64,000 nt of DNA from Kibdelosporangium persicum (GCF_013280595.1 NZ_JAAATY010000022.1:1-64000); one strand, 5' to 3'. Positions 7,871 to 16,875 are shown, numbered from the stretch's first letter. The notes: a model not told the origin generated them from the letters alone. Translations and numbers: made by a program.

Positions 7871-8256
7871 GTTCCTCTCACCCATCGACGGTAGGCGTCA
7901 ATCCACTCCGCATCTTCCGGTGCGGGCGTGGGCAGCGGCAGGTCAAGGACTGGAATGCGTTACGCCGAAATGACCAGCACCGGCACGCGAGCCGAAATCT
8001 TCGTGATCACGTCCAGCGCCATCATGTGCGCGTTGAGATAGAGATCGAGCAGCAGGACGTCGATCGGGGGTTCCGGGCCCAGTTCATTCGGGTCCGCGCA
8101 GGACGCCACCAGGTCGATGTTCCCCGCGCCTTCGAGGATCCTGGCCAGCCCCTGCCGGGCGATCGGGTGGTCGTCCACGACCGCCACCCGGATCCTCGCG
8201 TCCGGCCGGTCGGCGGGATCTGTCCGCCCCGCGTGCGGCTCGGTGAGACCAGGCAC
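7867..8256 (-). pseudogene. response regulator receiver domain, truncated
   Basis: The GTG at 8256 opens a NarL-type receiver: I-R-V-A-V-V-D-D-H-P with the acidic pair, then V-L-L-L-D-L-Y with the phospho-acceptor Asp. At V-P-V-L-V-I-S-A a TAA (7960-7962) ends it after 98 residues, where a receiver normally continues for 25 more residues and then a LuxR-type HTH. The same frame after the TAA stays open for 30 codons (R-I-P-V-L-D-L-P-L-P, ending R-R-W-V-R-G-T) and looks coding, but not like a response regulator. A deletion that fused two genes, or a nonsense change, would explain this. No sensor kinase is nearby. Confidence 0.65.
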
Positions 8257-8510
8257 AGTTGCCCTCCCCTACCGACGACAGCCCGTTCATTGAGGCTATG
8301 ACGCAGACTGTCACGGTTCGGTTCGGGCTTGCCATCTCCCATTCCGGTGGCATCTTCTGGGCATCGACGCCGCGCGGCGTCGAGTTGCCAATGACTGTGC
8401 TGTGGGTGGCGGTCTCTAACGCCGGGAGTGTGTGTGCTCCGCGAGCACAGCACCGTCGTCCAGGCGACCATGGCGGCCCACCGGGGGGCTGTGTCCTGTC
8501 CCGGTCCCTG

Positions 8511-9113
8511 TCACCCGCGTATCTCCTGCTGGTGGTGTTCACGCCAGGCGCGTTCCCAGCGCCGGGTGAGTGCGGGGTAGACGATCAGGTACCGGAACGG
8601 TGCGATAGCGGCCAGGTAGAGGCGCCCGAACCTGCCGTTGGGTTTGACGAGCACGGTCATCCGCAGTTCGTGGTCGCCGTCGGGCCGTCGTGCCCAGCCG
8701 AGGTGCATCACCGTGTGCACGGTCTTGTTCGCCAGTTCGCGGGCGGCTTCCGTGTCGAGTTCGTAGACCGGTTTGAGTGGCATGCTGTCGCTGTCGGGGC
8801 CGCGTGGGGCGTCGCGGAGGTCGTCGGGCAGGTGGTCGCGCAGCGACGCGACTCGTGCGCCGATGCCGTCCGACGGGTTGTCCCAGCCGAAGAGTGCGCC
8901 GAGTTTCCATCGTGCCCAGAACAGGAATCGCACCAACGCGGGCTGTTTCGCGAGCCCGCCGGCTGCCCGCATCGCGGCGATCATCACCGGGAAGTCGCCG
9001 GGTCCCGCGCCGGGGGTGCGGAAGGACCACGTGTCCTCGACGCGGAAGTCGGCAGTGAACTGGTGGATGCGCCACGGTTGTCCGGTGTAGGCGGAAGTGT
9101 CGAGTCTGGTCAT
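8511..9113 (-). CDS. DUF2867 family protein
   Basis: 200 residues. It has a D-T-W-S-F-R-T-P block, F-L-F-W-A-R-W-K-L-G-A-L-F-G-W-D, V-H-T-V-M-H-L-G-W and M-T-V-L-V-K-P-N-G-R-F-G-R-L-Y-L-A-A-I-A-P-F-R-Y, ending in a basic C-terminus. These are the conserved parts of the DUF2867 (START-like) family, often annotated as an NADH-reductase-associated or SDR-fused domain. The ATG at 9113 overlaps the stop of the FAH/MBL fusion gene, so the two form one operon. Biochemical role unknown. It may bind a hydrophobic product of its partner. Confidence 0.8.
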   Translation of the reverse strand: MTRLDTSAYTGQPWRIHQFTADFRVEDTWSFRTPGAGPGDFPVMIAAMRAAGGLAKQPALVRFLFWARWKLGALFGWDNPSDGIGARVASLRDHLPDDLRDAPRGPDSDSMPLKPVYELDTEAARELANKTVHTVMHLGWARRPDGDHELRMTVLVKPNGRFGRLYLAAIAPFRYLIVYPALTRRWERAWREHHQQEIRG

Positions 9114-11044
9114 CGTGCGGCGTCCCATTCGGCCATGAGGGCCAGTAGTTCGGTCTGTGCCAGCGGGGGGTTGCCGGGGTCGAGTTCGCGGTAGCGCTGG
9201 TAGATGTTGACCACGATCCGTTCGGCGTCCAGCCAGGCGGCGTACTCGGCCAGGTCGACGGCCTTGGCCGCTTCCTGGAACGTCAGGCCTCTGGCGTGGG
9301 CGGCGTCGGCCTGCTCGACCACGTGGGTGAGGTAGGCGCGGACGGCGCGGATGCCGTCGGCGTCGGTGACCGGGCCGTGGCCGGGTACGACGGTGGGTGC
9401 GTCGAGGGCGAGCATGGTGTCGCAGGCGGCGATCCAGTTGGCGATCGGCCCGTCCCACACGATCGGGGTGCAGCCGACGAACAGCAGGTCGCCCGCGAAC
9501 AGAACGCCGGCGTCGGGGACGTGCACCACCGAGTCGGCGCTGGTGTGCGCCGGGCCCAGGTTCAGCACGCGCACCTCCCTGCCGCCGATGTCGAGGGTCA
9601 GGTCGCGGTCGAACGTGATGGTCGGCAGCCGCAGCTTGATGCCGTCGAAGTCGAAGGGCCCGAAGCGTTCGCGCAGGAACGGGGTGAGCACCGGCCCGAA
9701 GTCGGCGATCCGGACCGCGGCGAGCATGTCCGGCGCGATCTCGGTGTGCATCTGCTTGGCGGTGTCGGCCGCGGCGATGATGCGCACGGAGTCGTCGAGC
9801 AGCTGGTTGCCGTGGGTGTGGTCGCCGTTGGCGTGGGTGAGGACCGCGTGGGTCAACGGGTGCCGGTCGGTGACCGGGCGCATCGCCGCGAGCATCTCGC
9901 CGGTGAGGCGCAGGTCGAACAGCGTGTCGACGAGCAGCGCGGCGTTCGCGCCGGCGACCAGTCCGGCGTTGCTCCATCCGTAGCCGCCGTCTGGCAGGAG
10001 CCAGGCCCACACGTTCGGGCCGATCTCGTGCAGGCCCTTCGTGTACGGCACCGCGGATCGCGCCGGGTTCACCCGTTGCCGTCGCGGCGTGGCGTCGGGG
10101 TTGCGCCGCGCGGGGATCGGGTGCGGGGCGGGCGTTGCGGTAACGGTCTGCCGGGTCTCTCCCAGGCCTTGCACCCGCAAAGAGACGACGTCTCCTGGTT
10201 TCAGCCAGCCCCGGAACGCGGCCGGGTCGCCGGGCGAGAAGTGCTCGATGAGGCAGCAGCCCGGCACCGTGCCGGACCCGAACACCTCACCCGGCAGCAG
10301 CTCGACGCCTCGGGAGGCGTACGAGATCACCTCGCCGAAGGTCCAGTCCATGGCGTCGGTGCGGCCGCCACCGACCCGCTCGCCGTTGACAGTGGCCTCG
10401 ACCTCCAGCGCGAGCCTGCCGTCACGCCGGTACGGCGCGAGCTCGTCCGCCGTCACCAGGTACGGGCCCAGCGTGGTGGCGCCGTCCTTGCCCTTCGCCT
10501 GTCCGATGGCCAGCGGCGACTCCCGAAGCTGCAGGTCACGGGCGGACCAGTCGTTGTAGATCGTGTAGCCGACGATCGCCTGCTCTGCCTCGTCTGGCGT
10601 CAGGTCCCGGCCGCCGGTGCCGATCACGGCGGCGATCTCGAGCTCGAAGTCCCACCACACGCTGCCCGGCGCCATAGGTACCGGCTCGTGCGGCCCCAGC
10701 ACCGTCGACGGGCAGGCGAAGTAGAACGCGGGGATCTCGTACCAGGCGTCCTTCAGCGTCCGGCCCGCGCCCATCACCTCCTGGCAGTTGCGCATGTGGT
10801 CGAGGAAGCACAGACAGTCCCGGACAGTGGGCGGTCGCGGGATCGGAGCCCGCAGCGTCGCCTCGGCCAGCGGCACCACCTCGTCCGGTGCCCGCAGCGC
10901 CTGCTCACCCGCCGCACGCAGCCCTTCGGCACCCCGCCCGATCAGCTCGACCAACTCCGCGCCCCTGGCCAGCGTATGGATGTCGTCGCCATCGACGACG
11001 CCGACCCGGTCACCCTGCTCGGACCGGTAGGTAACCCATCTCAT
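9110..11044 (-). CDS. fusion: fumarylacetoacetate hydrolase domain plus metallo-beta-lactamase fold
   Basis: 644 residues. Residues 1 to about 300 are an FAH-family domain: L-D-H-M-R-N-C, the metal ligands in W-W-D-F-E-L-E-I-A-A-V-I-G, Y-T-I-Y-N-D-W-S-A-R-D, and G-V-E-L-L-P-G-E-V-F-G-S-G-T. A proline/arginine-rich linker (P-A-P-H-P-I-P-A-R-R-N-P) follows. Residues about 340 to 644 are an MBL fold with T-H-A-N-G-D-H-T-H-G-N as metal motif, G-P-A-H-T-S-A-D, V-L-F-A-G-D-L-L-F and V-P-G-H-G-P-V. The start ATG at 11044 has AGGGAG five bases upstream. FAH enzymes cleave C-C bonds of acylpyruvate-type acids and MBL enzymes hydrolyse esters or thioesters, so consecutive steps of an aromatic or keto-acid degradation are plausible. 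Controlled by the divergent TetR. Confidence 0.88.
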   Translation of the reverse strand: MRWVTYRSEQGDRVGVVDGDDIHTLARGAELVELIGRGAEGLRAAGEQALRAPDEVVPLAEATLRAPIPRPPTVRDCLCFLDHMRNCQEVMGAGRTLKDAWYEIPAFYFACPSTVLGPHEPVPMAPGSVWWDFELEIAAVIGTGGRDLTPDEAEQAIVGYTIYNDWSARDLQLRESPLAIGQAKGKDGATTLGPYLVTADELAPYRRDGRLALEVEATVNGERVGGGRTDAMDWTFGEVISYASRGVELLPGEVFGSGTVPGCCLIEHFSPGDPAAFRGWLKPGDVVSLRVQGLGETRQTVTATPAPHPIPARRNPDATPRRQRVNPARSAVPYTKGLHEIGPNVWAWLLPDGGYGWSNAGLVAGANAALLVDTLFDLRLTGEMLAAMRPVTDRHPLTHAVLTHANGDHTHGNQLLDDSVRIIAAADTAKQMHTEIAPDMLAAVRIADFGPVLTPFLRERFGPFDFDGIKLRLPTITFDRDLTLDIGGREVRVLNLGPAHTSADSVVHVPDAGVLFAGDLLFVGCTPIVWDGPIANWIAACDTMLALDAPTVVPGHGPVTDADGIRAVRAYLTHVVEQADAAHARGLTFQEAAKAVDLAEYAAWLDAERIVVNIYQRYRELDPGNPPLAQTELLALMAEWDAAR

Positions 11045-11053
11045 GTCCACTCC

Positions 11054-11071
11054 CTATGTTGGTCAACATAG
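11054..11071. promoter_or_regulatory. TetR-type operator between divergent genes
   Basis: A perfect palindrome, CTATGTTG (11054-11061), GT, CAACATAG (11064-11071), lies in the gap between the FAH/MBL gene and the TetR gene. Its placement ten bases from the FAH/MBL start means bound repressor would block that gene directly. It also shows that the in-frame ATG at 11056 is not the regulator's start. Confidence 0.7.
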
Positions 11072-11118
11072 AGAGTGTTACACAGTCAACAATCGGCCCA
11101 TCGGTAGACTCCACGCTC

Positions 11119-11709
11119 GTGACGACTCCACGAGCCACCAGGCGCGCCGAGATGACCCAGGAAAGCCGCAGGCTCCTGATCACCGCGGCCGCCGAGCTGT
11201 TCGCCGAGCGCGGCTACCGGCAGACCACGTTCGAGGACATCGCCACGCGGTCCGGGGTGAGCCGCGGGTCGATCCCCTGGCACTTCGGCAACAAAGAAGG
11301 ACTGCTGGCCGCGGTCGTCGAGCACGTGGTGGCCGGACTGCACACCGAGCCGAACGCCCCGGCCACACTCGACCAGGCACTCCACGCGCTCCACGAGTTC
11401 ATCCGCAGCCCGTCGGCCAAGCTCTTCGTCACCCTCATCGCCGAGGCCATGGAGCCGGGCTCGCCACTGCGCAAGTGGTACGCCGACCTGCACACGGCGC
11501 TGCGTGCCCGAATCCGCGCCTGGCTCGAGCAGGCCGAACTCCCGCAGGGCGTCGGCGCCGACGAGCTGAGCATCACGCTGCTCGGCGCGGTCATGGGAAT
11601 CCACCAGCAGTGGCGCATCGCTCCCGAGGCCGTTGACCTGGAACGCGTCTACATGACAGTCGGCGTGCTGCTGCGATCGGTTGGCCTAGGCAGGCACGCT
11701 GACCGCTGA
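11119..11709 (+). CDS. TetR-family transcriptional regulator
   Basis: About 196 residues. The HTH reads L-L-I-T-A-A-A-E-L-F-A-E-R-G-Y-R-Q-T-T-F-E-D-I-A, then S-G-V-S-R-G-S-I-P-W-H-F-G-N-K-E-G-L. The C-terminal ligand half is helical. GTG at 11119 is preferred because the upstream in-frame ATG overlaps the operator; an ATG at 11152 is also possible. Divergent from the FAH/MBL-DUF2867 operon, which it presumably represses until the pathway substrate binds. Confidence 0.9.
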   Translation: MTTPRATRRAEMTQESRRLLITAAAELFAERGYRQTTFEDIATRSGVSRGSIPWHFGNKEGLLAAVVEHVVAGLHTEPNAPATLDQALHALHEFIRSPSAKLFVTLIAEAMEPGSPLRKWYADLHTALRARIRAWLEQAELPQGVGADELSITLLGAVMGIHQQWRIAPEAVDLERVYMTVGVLLRSVGLGRHADR

Positions 11710-12189
11710 TCAGTGCACCAAGTGGGCACTGATCGGCTCGTGGGTGTCCCGTCCTGGTCGGCCCTCCCCGGCCAGTCTGACACCTACTTCGCACATGTCC
11801 GCGACCTCGCTTCAGTCGACGTTGAAACCTCTTGTGGTCGAGTCGCGTTAGGAGCGAGACTGCATCTCGCCGTTCCACGGCGTCATCAATCAAGATGAGA
11901 TAACTGGGGGGTTATCGCGATGGTCGAGCGTGAGCTCGCCGCGGCGACCGTCGCCGTTGCGGCGTCGGCCGAGTTGAGCGCGCCAGCGAAGCTGGCGGCG
12001 CAGTTCGGCAGCGCATCGCTCGTACAGCTGAGAGTTCTGCAACCGGCTCGGCGTGCGATACCCAGCCGGCGTGGACGTCCCTGCTGCTGACAACCGTCTC
12101 GACGTACGCATCGCGCATTGAGCGCGGCAGACATCAGCGGAAGCACACCAATACGCGTGCAGCGCTCCCCGGTCCAGTCAAGGCCACGA
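11710..12189. other. intergenic stretch with one weak small ORF
   Basis: No gene can be supported. A 56-codon frame at 11920-12090 (M-V-E-R-E-L-A-A-A-T, then alanine-rich) has a G-rich stretch eight bases before its ATG, but resembles nothing and ends in an arginine-rich tail typical of chance frames. The stretch leads directly into a transporter fragment lacking its 5-prime part, so it may be scarred DNA left after a deletion. Confidence 0.35.
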
Positions 12190-12633
12190 GGAGGTGAACT
12201 CGCCGGAGTCGGTGCCCTGTCCGGATCCCTTCTGGCACCCCGCGTGGCGCGCCGGTTCGGCTACGGTCGCACGATCGTCGTCGGCAGTGCCGGCTACCTG
12301 CCGCTGCTCGTCATTCCGCTCACAGACCACTCGAGCACCCTGACGTTTGCCGGCTGGGCGGCCGCCCTGGTTGTGGCCGGGCTGACGGGTGGCATGGTGA
12401 ACGTGCTGGTTGTCACCGTGCGGACCCAACTGACGCCGAGCCACCTACTCGGCCGAGTCGGCGCTTCCGTTCGGCTGATCATGTACGGCGGACTGCCCGT
12501 CGGCGCGCTCACCGGCGGGGCACTGGCCCACACGCTCGGCCATCGGTCCGCACTCTGGCTAGGGGTCATTGGTGTCGTCGTCAGCGCTGTCAGCCTGCTA
12601 CCGCTCCGAAACAGTTCCGATCCATCCGAGTAG
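12190..12633 (+). pseudogene. MFS transporter, C-terminal fragment
   Basis: From G-G-E-L-A-G-V-G-A-L-S-G-S-L-L-A-P-R-V-A-R-R-F-G-Y-G the frame reads as the C-terminal part of a major facilitator permease. It has four to five hydrophobic spans, the loop A-R-R-F-G-Y-G-R, the block H-L-L-G-R-V-G-A-S-V-R and a final span before L-P-L-R-N. At about 148 residues it is roughly one third of a normal 400-residue permease. Nothing upstream supplies the first half. Probably not functional. Confidence 0.65.
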
Positions 12634-12702
12634 GAACGATGTGTGTGTTCCCCTTGTGGGCGACGGTAATGACGACCGGTTTCACGACCTCCATGTAGGA
12701 CA

Positions 12703-12740
12703 GTCCGGCCGTGCCCGAGGGGGTTGGGGCACGACCGGAC
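12703..12740. terminator. bidirectional hairpin terminator
   Basis: Arms GTCCGGCCGTGCCC (12703-12716) and GGGCACGACCGGAC (12727-12740) pair over 14 positions with one mismatch around a ten-base loop. It lies between the MFS fragment and the convergent S15 peptidase gene, so it can end transcripts from both sides. There is no U tract, which is common for actinobacterial terminators. Confidence 0.6.
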
Positions 12741-12751
12741 CAGGCCGATCG

Positions 12752-14683
12752 TCAGGGCGATGCGACGACCGGCAGTGTGAGGAAGCTGTTGGCGGTGTCG
12801 ATCTCGAACAGCGTCCGGCCCCACGGCTCCTGGCCGGCTGCGGGCTCGTTGGCGCACCAGTTGGTGCCGGGAACCTCGGTGCCGGTGCAGTTGGTCCCGG
12901 CGATCACCACACCGATCCGGTGACCGGGTTTGAACACGTAATCCTCGGGTTTGAGCTTGAGGTTGTAGGTGTAGTACTTCTCCGGCTGTACGGGCTCGTC
13001 GAATTCCAGGGTCCGCCGGTTCTCGGTGTCGATCTGGACCGTGGTGACGATTTCGAACGGCCGGGTCTGCACGTCCTGTGTGTGCCTGCTGTAGCAGCCG
13101 GTGTCCACCGCGGTGCCCTGGCCGAGACAGTCACTGCCGGGTGCGGACACCAGACCGGAGAGGTAGTCGTCCTCGTCGGTGACGTTCCGTGCGTCGGTGC
13201 CGTAATCGACCAGGAGAGCTGTCAGCGGTGTGCCGGACACGCTGGCCTTGGCGCGCAGATTGACCTCCGCGACCCCGCTGAACCGCGTCGCCTGCGTCAA
13301 CGGCCGGCTGATGAACTGCGCACGGTTGAAGTTCGACACATCAGGGTTGGCCATGTCCCGCTGCAGTTGCGAGTACTTCTCCTCGAACTGGACCACTGAA
13401 GGGCTTGGCCTGGTTTCCGACAGGGTCGGCCCGAGCCACAGGGTGCGCGGGGTCGTGTTCGGTGCGGGCCACGCGGTGTGCGCCTCCCACTGGTTCGCTG
13501 AGCGTTCCAGCTCCACCGGCGGCTCGTTCATGATCCCGTTCTGCACACCGAGCAACCAGTGGTCCATCCACTGGTGGATCTTGGGCAGCCACCGCTCGCG
13601 GTGCGCGTCGATCGGGTCGACGTGCGCCTGCTGGGTGAGCATCAGCTTGCGCGGGATGTTCGCCGTGCCCAGCGCTTTCCACCAGTCGAGCGCCAGGTCG
13701 GTCGTGACGTTCCAGTCGTTGAGGCCGTGCACCATGTAGACGCTGGCCTTCACCTTGCCGGCAGCGGGAACGTAGTCGCGCTCTCGCCAGAAGGCGTTGT
13801 AAGTGCCGTGTGTGTCGTCACTGGCCGCCGCGAGTTCATCATGGACGGCCTTGCAGCGTGTCGTGCCGAGCCGGGAGGTGTTCCCGTCGGTGACCGCGGT
13901 CCACCTGGCGTAGTCCTGGAACCGTGGCAGCCCTTGGTTGCGCATGTACGGGTACCAGCTGCCGAGCGTGGCGATCGGCACGATCGTCTTCAGGTTCGGC
14001 ACGTCCATAGTGGACACTAGATTGCCGAAGATTCCTCGGTGCGACCGGCCGACCCAGCCGACCCGGTTGGTGTCCCAGTCGGCGCTGACCGCCTGGCCCG
14101 CCTTGTCGGTCGCCTTGCCCCGGCCGTCCAGCCAGTCCAGGACCGCCTTGACGGCAAGCACTTCGGCCTTGCCGTCCACAGTGGTGCAACCCTCGGAGTA
14201 GCGGGTACCAGGGCTGTCCACCTGCACCACCGCGTAGCCCCGCGGGACGAAGTAGTTGTCGTAGTACTCCGGGAACCGGGTGGGCGTCCCGTCGTCCTCG
14301 AGGTCCTTGAACTCACTGTCCAGCGAACGCGCCCGATAGCGCCCCCGTGGGTCCTCGGACCGCGCACCCGCTGTGAGGTCCGGCCCAAAGTACGGGCTGG
14401 CCTGGAAGATGACCGGTACCTTCAGCCCTTGTGCCGTCTCCGCTGGCCGGATCACATCGGCCACGATCCGGTCGTTGCGCCCGTCGCGGTCGCCGTCGAC
14501 CGGCGCCTCGACGTACACTGTTTCCCTGATGGCGTCGGCATAGGAGAAAACCGGCTGACTCACGCCGTCCCGGATCTCAACAGACGGCGCGGCCCCCGCC
14601 GGCCCGGCCATGACGCTTGTCAGGAGCGTCGCCGACACAGCCCCGGCCGCAAGAGCGGCAAGGCTTTTTCTCAAGTAGATCAC
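12752..14683 (-). CDS. secreted S15 family Xaa-Pro dipeptidyl-peptidase
   Basis: 643 residues. A Sec signal peptide (L-R-K-S-L-A-A-L-A-A-G-A, ending P-A-G-A-A-P around residue 33) is followed by the CocE/S15 hydrolase core. The triad residues are visible: Ser214 in W-V-G-R-S-H-R-G, Asp in V-H-G-L-N-D-W-N-V, and His in Q-Q-A-H-V-D. S15 enzymes normally read G-x-S-Y-D/x-G here, so H-R after the serine is a variation. The C-terminal jelly-roll ends in G-V-V-I-A-G-T-N-C-T-G. It starts with GTG at 14683. It would release X-Pro dipeptides outside the cell. Monocistronic, with a hairpin after its stop. Confidence 0.92.
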   Translation of the reverse strand: MIYLRKSLAALAAGAVSATLLTSVMAGPAGAAPSVEIRDGVSQPVFSYADAIRETVYVEAPVDGDRDGRNDRIVADVIRPAETAQGLKVPVIFQASPYFGPDLTAGARSEDPRGRYRARSLDSEFKDLEDDGTPTRFPEYYDNYFVPRGYAVVQVDSPGTRYSEGCTTVDGKAEVLAVKAVLDWLDGRGKATDKAGQAVSADWDTNRVGWVGRSHRGIFGNLVSTMDVPNLKTIVPIATLGSWYPYMRNQGLPRFQDYARWTAVTDGNTSRLGTTRCKAVHDELAAASDDTHGTYNAFWRERDYVPAAGKVKASVYMVHGLNDWNVTTDLALDWWKALGTANIPRKLMLTQQAHVDPIDAHRERWLPKIHQWMDHWLLGVQNGIMNEPPVELERSANQWEAHTAWPAPNTTPRTLWLGPTLSETRPSPSVVQFEEKYSQLQRDMANPDVSNFNRAQFISRPLTQATRFSGVAEVNLRAKASVSGTPLTALLVDYGTDARNVTDEDDYLSGLVSAPGSDCLGQGTAVDTGCYSRHTQDVQTRPFEIVTTVQIDTENRRTLEFDEPVQPEKYYTYNLKLKPEDYVFKPGHRIGVVIAGTNCTGTEVPGTNWCANEPAAGQEPWGRTLFEIDTANSFLTLPVVASP

Positions 14684-14919
14684 CCCAGATAACGTGTCGA
14701 AAGACCACTTCGACCGGAATCTATCGCAGGTGTTGATCTGCTGACACCACCTTCAATCTCCGCTGAATACGCACGCTGAGCCGAACCTGAACATCGCAAC
14801 CCCTTGTGTCCCAAAGCAAACCGTGCTCGGTGGACAAGGAGCCGCCCTGGACGTCGATCCACCCGTCGGCCCACATTCTCGGCGCGACAACGCATCCGAC
14901 TGCGGCTGCATCGAAAGCC

Positions 14920-15846
14920 TCAGCTGCGGGATCGTTCCGCGGCCTGGGCGCGGTACCGCCCCGGCGTGATGCCGAACTCCTTTTCGAAGGCATGTGAGAG
15001 TGAGTACGGGCTGCCGTAGCCGACTCGGCCGGCGACGGCGGCCAGGGTGTCCGAGGTGTTTCGGAGCTGGGTGGCGGCAAGGATCAGGCGCCACCACGTG
15101 AGATAGGCCATCGGAGGGCGACCGACCAGGGTGGTGAACCGGCGGGCCAGGGTGGGGCGGGAGACGCCCGCCTCCGCGGCCAGGCGGTCGTTGCTCCACG
15201 GGGCGGCCGGATTCGCGTGCAGCGCCCGCAGAGCGGCGGCCGTCACCGGGTCGCCCAGTACCCGGGGCCAGGTTCCGCTGGTGGCCTCGGTCATCCAGGA
15301 ACGGATGATGTAGACGAGGAGGAGATCAAGCAGGCTCGGGAGCGCGATACAGGAGCCGGGGCGTCGCTCGTCCAGCTCGCCGGCGAGCAGGTCGATCGCA
15401 GCGCGGAGTTCGAGGTGGCTGCCTACCCGGTTGGGCAGGTGGACGACTTCGGGTAGCTCTGTCATGAGCGGGTGCAGGCGGCTGCAGTCGAGCCGGTACT
15501 TGCCGCAGACCATCTCCGTCTCGTCGCGATCGGGCTCGTCTCGCGATCCTGTCCCCGCGATCCATTGCTCGAACGGCACCGCCTTTTCCCGGGCGATCGC
15601 CGCGTCGACCGGGGAATCAGCGATCACGTGGCCGGCGCCGTGCGGCAGCAACACTGCGTCACCCACGGCGAGAAGCACCGGGGCGCACCCGTCGGGCAGC
15701 AGCCAGCAACTGCCCTTCAGGACGACGTAGAACCCCGCGCCGTCGTACGAGTCGAGCCGCGCACACCAACTCCCTCTCGTCCGCACCCGGTGGGACGAGG
15801 GGTGCCCGAGATGCACGGCAGAGATCGCGTCGCTCACCACATCCAC
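14920..15846 (-). CDS. AraC-family regulator with N-terminal cupin
   Basis: About 308 residues. The N-terminal cupin-like part has G-F-Y-V-V-L-K-G-S-C-W-L and G-D-A-V-L-L-P-H-G-A-G-H. The C-terminal double HTH reads W-S-N-D-R-L-A-A-E-A-G-V-S-R-P-T-L-A-R-R-F, then D-T-L-A-A-V-A-G-R-V-G-Y-G-S-P-Y-S-L-S-H-A-F-E-K-E-F-G, a textbook AraC second helix. The frame is open much further upstream, but that part is antisense to the MBL gene. GTG at 15846 gives the normal family length. Divergent from the MBL hydrolase gene, which it probably controls. Confidence 0.9.
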   Translation of the reverse strand: MDVVSDAISAVHLGHPSSHRVRTRGSWCARLDSYDGAGFYVVLKGSCWLLPDGCAPVLLAVGDAVLLPHGAGHVIADSPVDAAIAREKAVPFEQWIAGTGSRDEPDRDETEMVCGKYRLDCSRLHPLMTELPEVVHLPNRVGSHLELRAAIDLLAGELDERRPGSCIALPSLLDLLLVYIIRSWMTEATSGTWPRVLGDPVTAAALRALHANPAAPWSNDRLAAEAGVSRPTLARRFTTLVGRPPMAYLTWWRLILAATQLRNTSDTLAAVAGRVGYGSPYSLSHAFEKEFGITPGRYRAQAAERSRS

Positions 15847-15891
15847 TGATGCAAGATATCTCCTCGTATGAGATGTGAGACGGACGCTTAT

Positions 15892-15928
15892 CTCAATGAG
15901 CCAGATGAGCATTGAGCGAATCATCTGG
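15892..15928. promoter_or_regulatory. interlocked inverted repeats in the araC-type/MBL intergenic region
   Basis: Two overlapping dyads are present: CTCAATG (15892-15898) with CATTGAG (15910-15916), and CCAGATGA (15901-15908) with TCATCTGG (15921-15928). They lie 20-57 bases before the MBL start at 15949. This is where a regulator of the divergent pair would bind; which dyad is used cannot be told. Confidence 0.45.
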
Positions 15929-15948
15929 TCGTTCTTAGGGTCGAGCAC

Positions 15949-16875
15949 ATGACGAAGGAAGACGAACGTGTGCAGACCATGGTGCTGGGGGATGTCGAGG
16001 TCATCCGGGTCATGGAGTGGCAGAAACCGTTCGCGCCCGCTGCCGGCATCGTTCCGGAGGCAGCCGCCGATGCGTGGAAGGACAACCAGGGCTGGCTGGC
16101 GCCGGACCACTGGGAGCCGGACAGCGACTGGGCGGTGCTCGCGCTGCAGACGTGGGTGCTGCGCAGCGGTGGACGGACAGTCGTGGTCGACACAGGAGCA
16201 GGCAACGGGCGGGAAAGGCCCGGCATGCCGCCGTTCCACCACTGTCAGGGTGATTTTCTCGATCTCCTGGCCAGAGCCGACGTTCGCCCGCAGGATGTCG
16301 ATGTCGTCGTCAACACCCACCTCCACGTCGATCACGTCGGCTGGAACACCGTCGACGCGGACGGGGAATGGATACCGACGTTTCCCAACGCCCACTACCT
16401 CATTCCCGCAGCGGACGACTTCCACTACGGTCCGGACAACGGGTACGGGAACGGCCTGCAAGCGGTCGACCGCATGATCTACGAAGACAGCATCGCGCCC
16501 ATCCACCAAGCTGGACAGGCCGTGTTGTGGGACGGCCTGTACCGCATCGACGAACACCTCACCCTGGAGTCCGCGCCCGGCCACACTCCCGGTTCTTCCG
16601 TGCTCCGGCTCGCATCCAAAAGCGACCGGGCGGTCTTCGTCGGAGATCTTGTGCACAGCCCAATCCAGCTCCTGCACCCCCACTGCAACAGCAACGCTTG
16701 CCTGTCCCCAGAACAAGCGGTAGCCAGCCGCCGCCGGATTCTCCAGCGTGCGGCTGACGAACGGGAACTACTCGTCCCCGCGCACTTCGGTGGCGCGGGT
16801 GCGGTGGAAGTCCGGCAGGAGGGCGACGGGTTCGCCCTCGGCCCATGGGCAACAGCCAAGAGCGTCAGTCTCTGA
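15949..16875 (+). CDS. MBL-fold metallohydrolase
   Basis: 308 residues. The zinc motif is V-V-N-T-H-L-H-V-D-H-V-G-W; downstream are S-A-P-G-H-T-P-G-S-S and A-V-F-V-G-D-L-V-H, and a late H in L-V-P-A-H-F-G. This matches the quorum-quenching-lactonase or esterase type of MBL enzymes rather than beta-lactamases. There is no signal peptide, so it is cytosolic. Divergent from an AraC-type regulator. The substrate, possibly a lactone or ester, is unknown. Confidence 0.9.
   Translation: MTKEDERVQTMVLGDVEVIRVMEWQKPFAPAAGIVPEAAADAWKDNQGWLAPDHWEPDSDWAVLALQTWVLRSGGRTVVVDTGAGNGRERPGMPPFHHCQGDFLDLLARADVRPQDVDVVVNTHLHVDHVGWNTVDADGEWIPTFPNAHYLIPAADDFHYGPDNGYGNGLQAVDRMIYEDSIAPIHQAGQAVLWDGLYRIDEHLTLESAPGHTPGSSVLRLASKSDRAVFVGDLVHSPIQLLHPHCNSNACLSPEQAVASRRRILQRAADERELLVPAHFGGAGAVEVRQEGDGFALGPWATAKSVSL

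Noticed and set aside
9296-11071. 591-residue plus-strand frame opposite the FAH/MBL gene
   Set aside because: Composition is Gly/Val/Arg/His-rich with no domain, and it mirrors a minus-strand gene with complete catalytic motifs. Typical antisense shadow in high-GC DNA.
15847-16716. N-terminal extension of the AraC-type gene to give about 598 residues
   Set aside because: The added part is antisense to the MBL gene with its THLHVDH motif. AraC family length fits the GTG at 15846.
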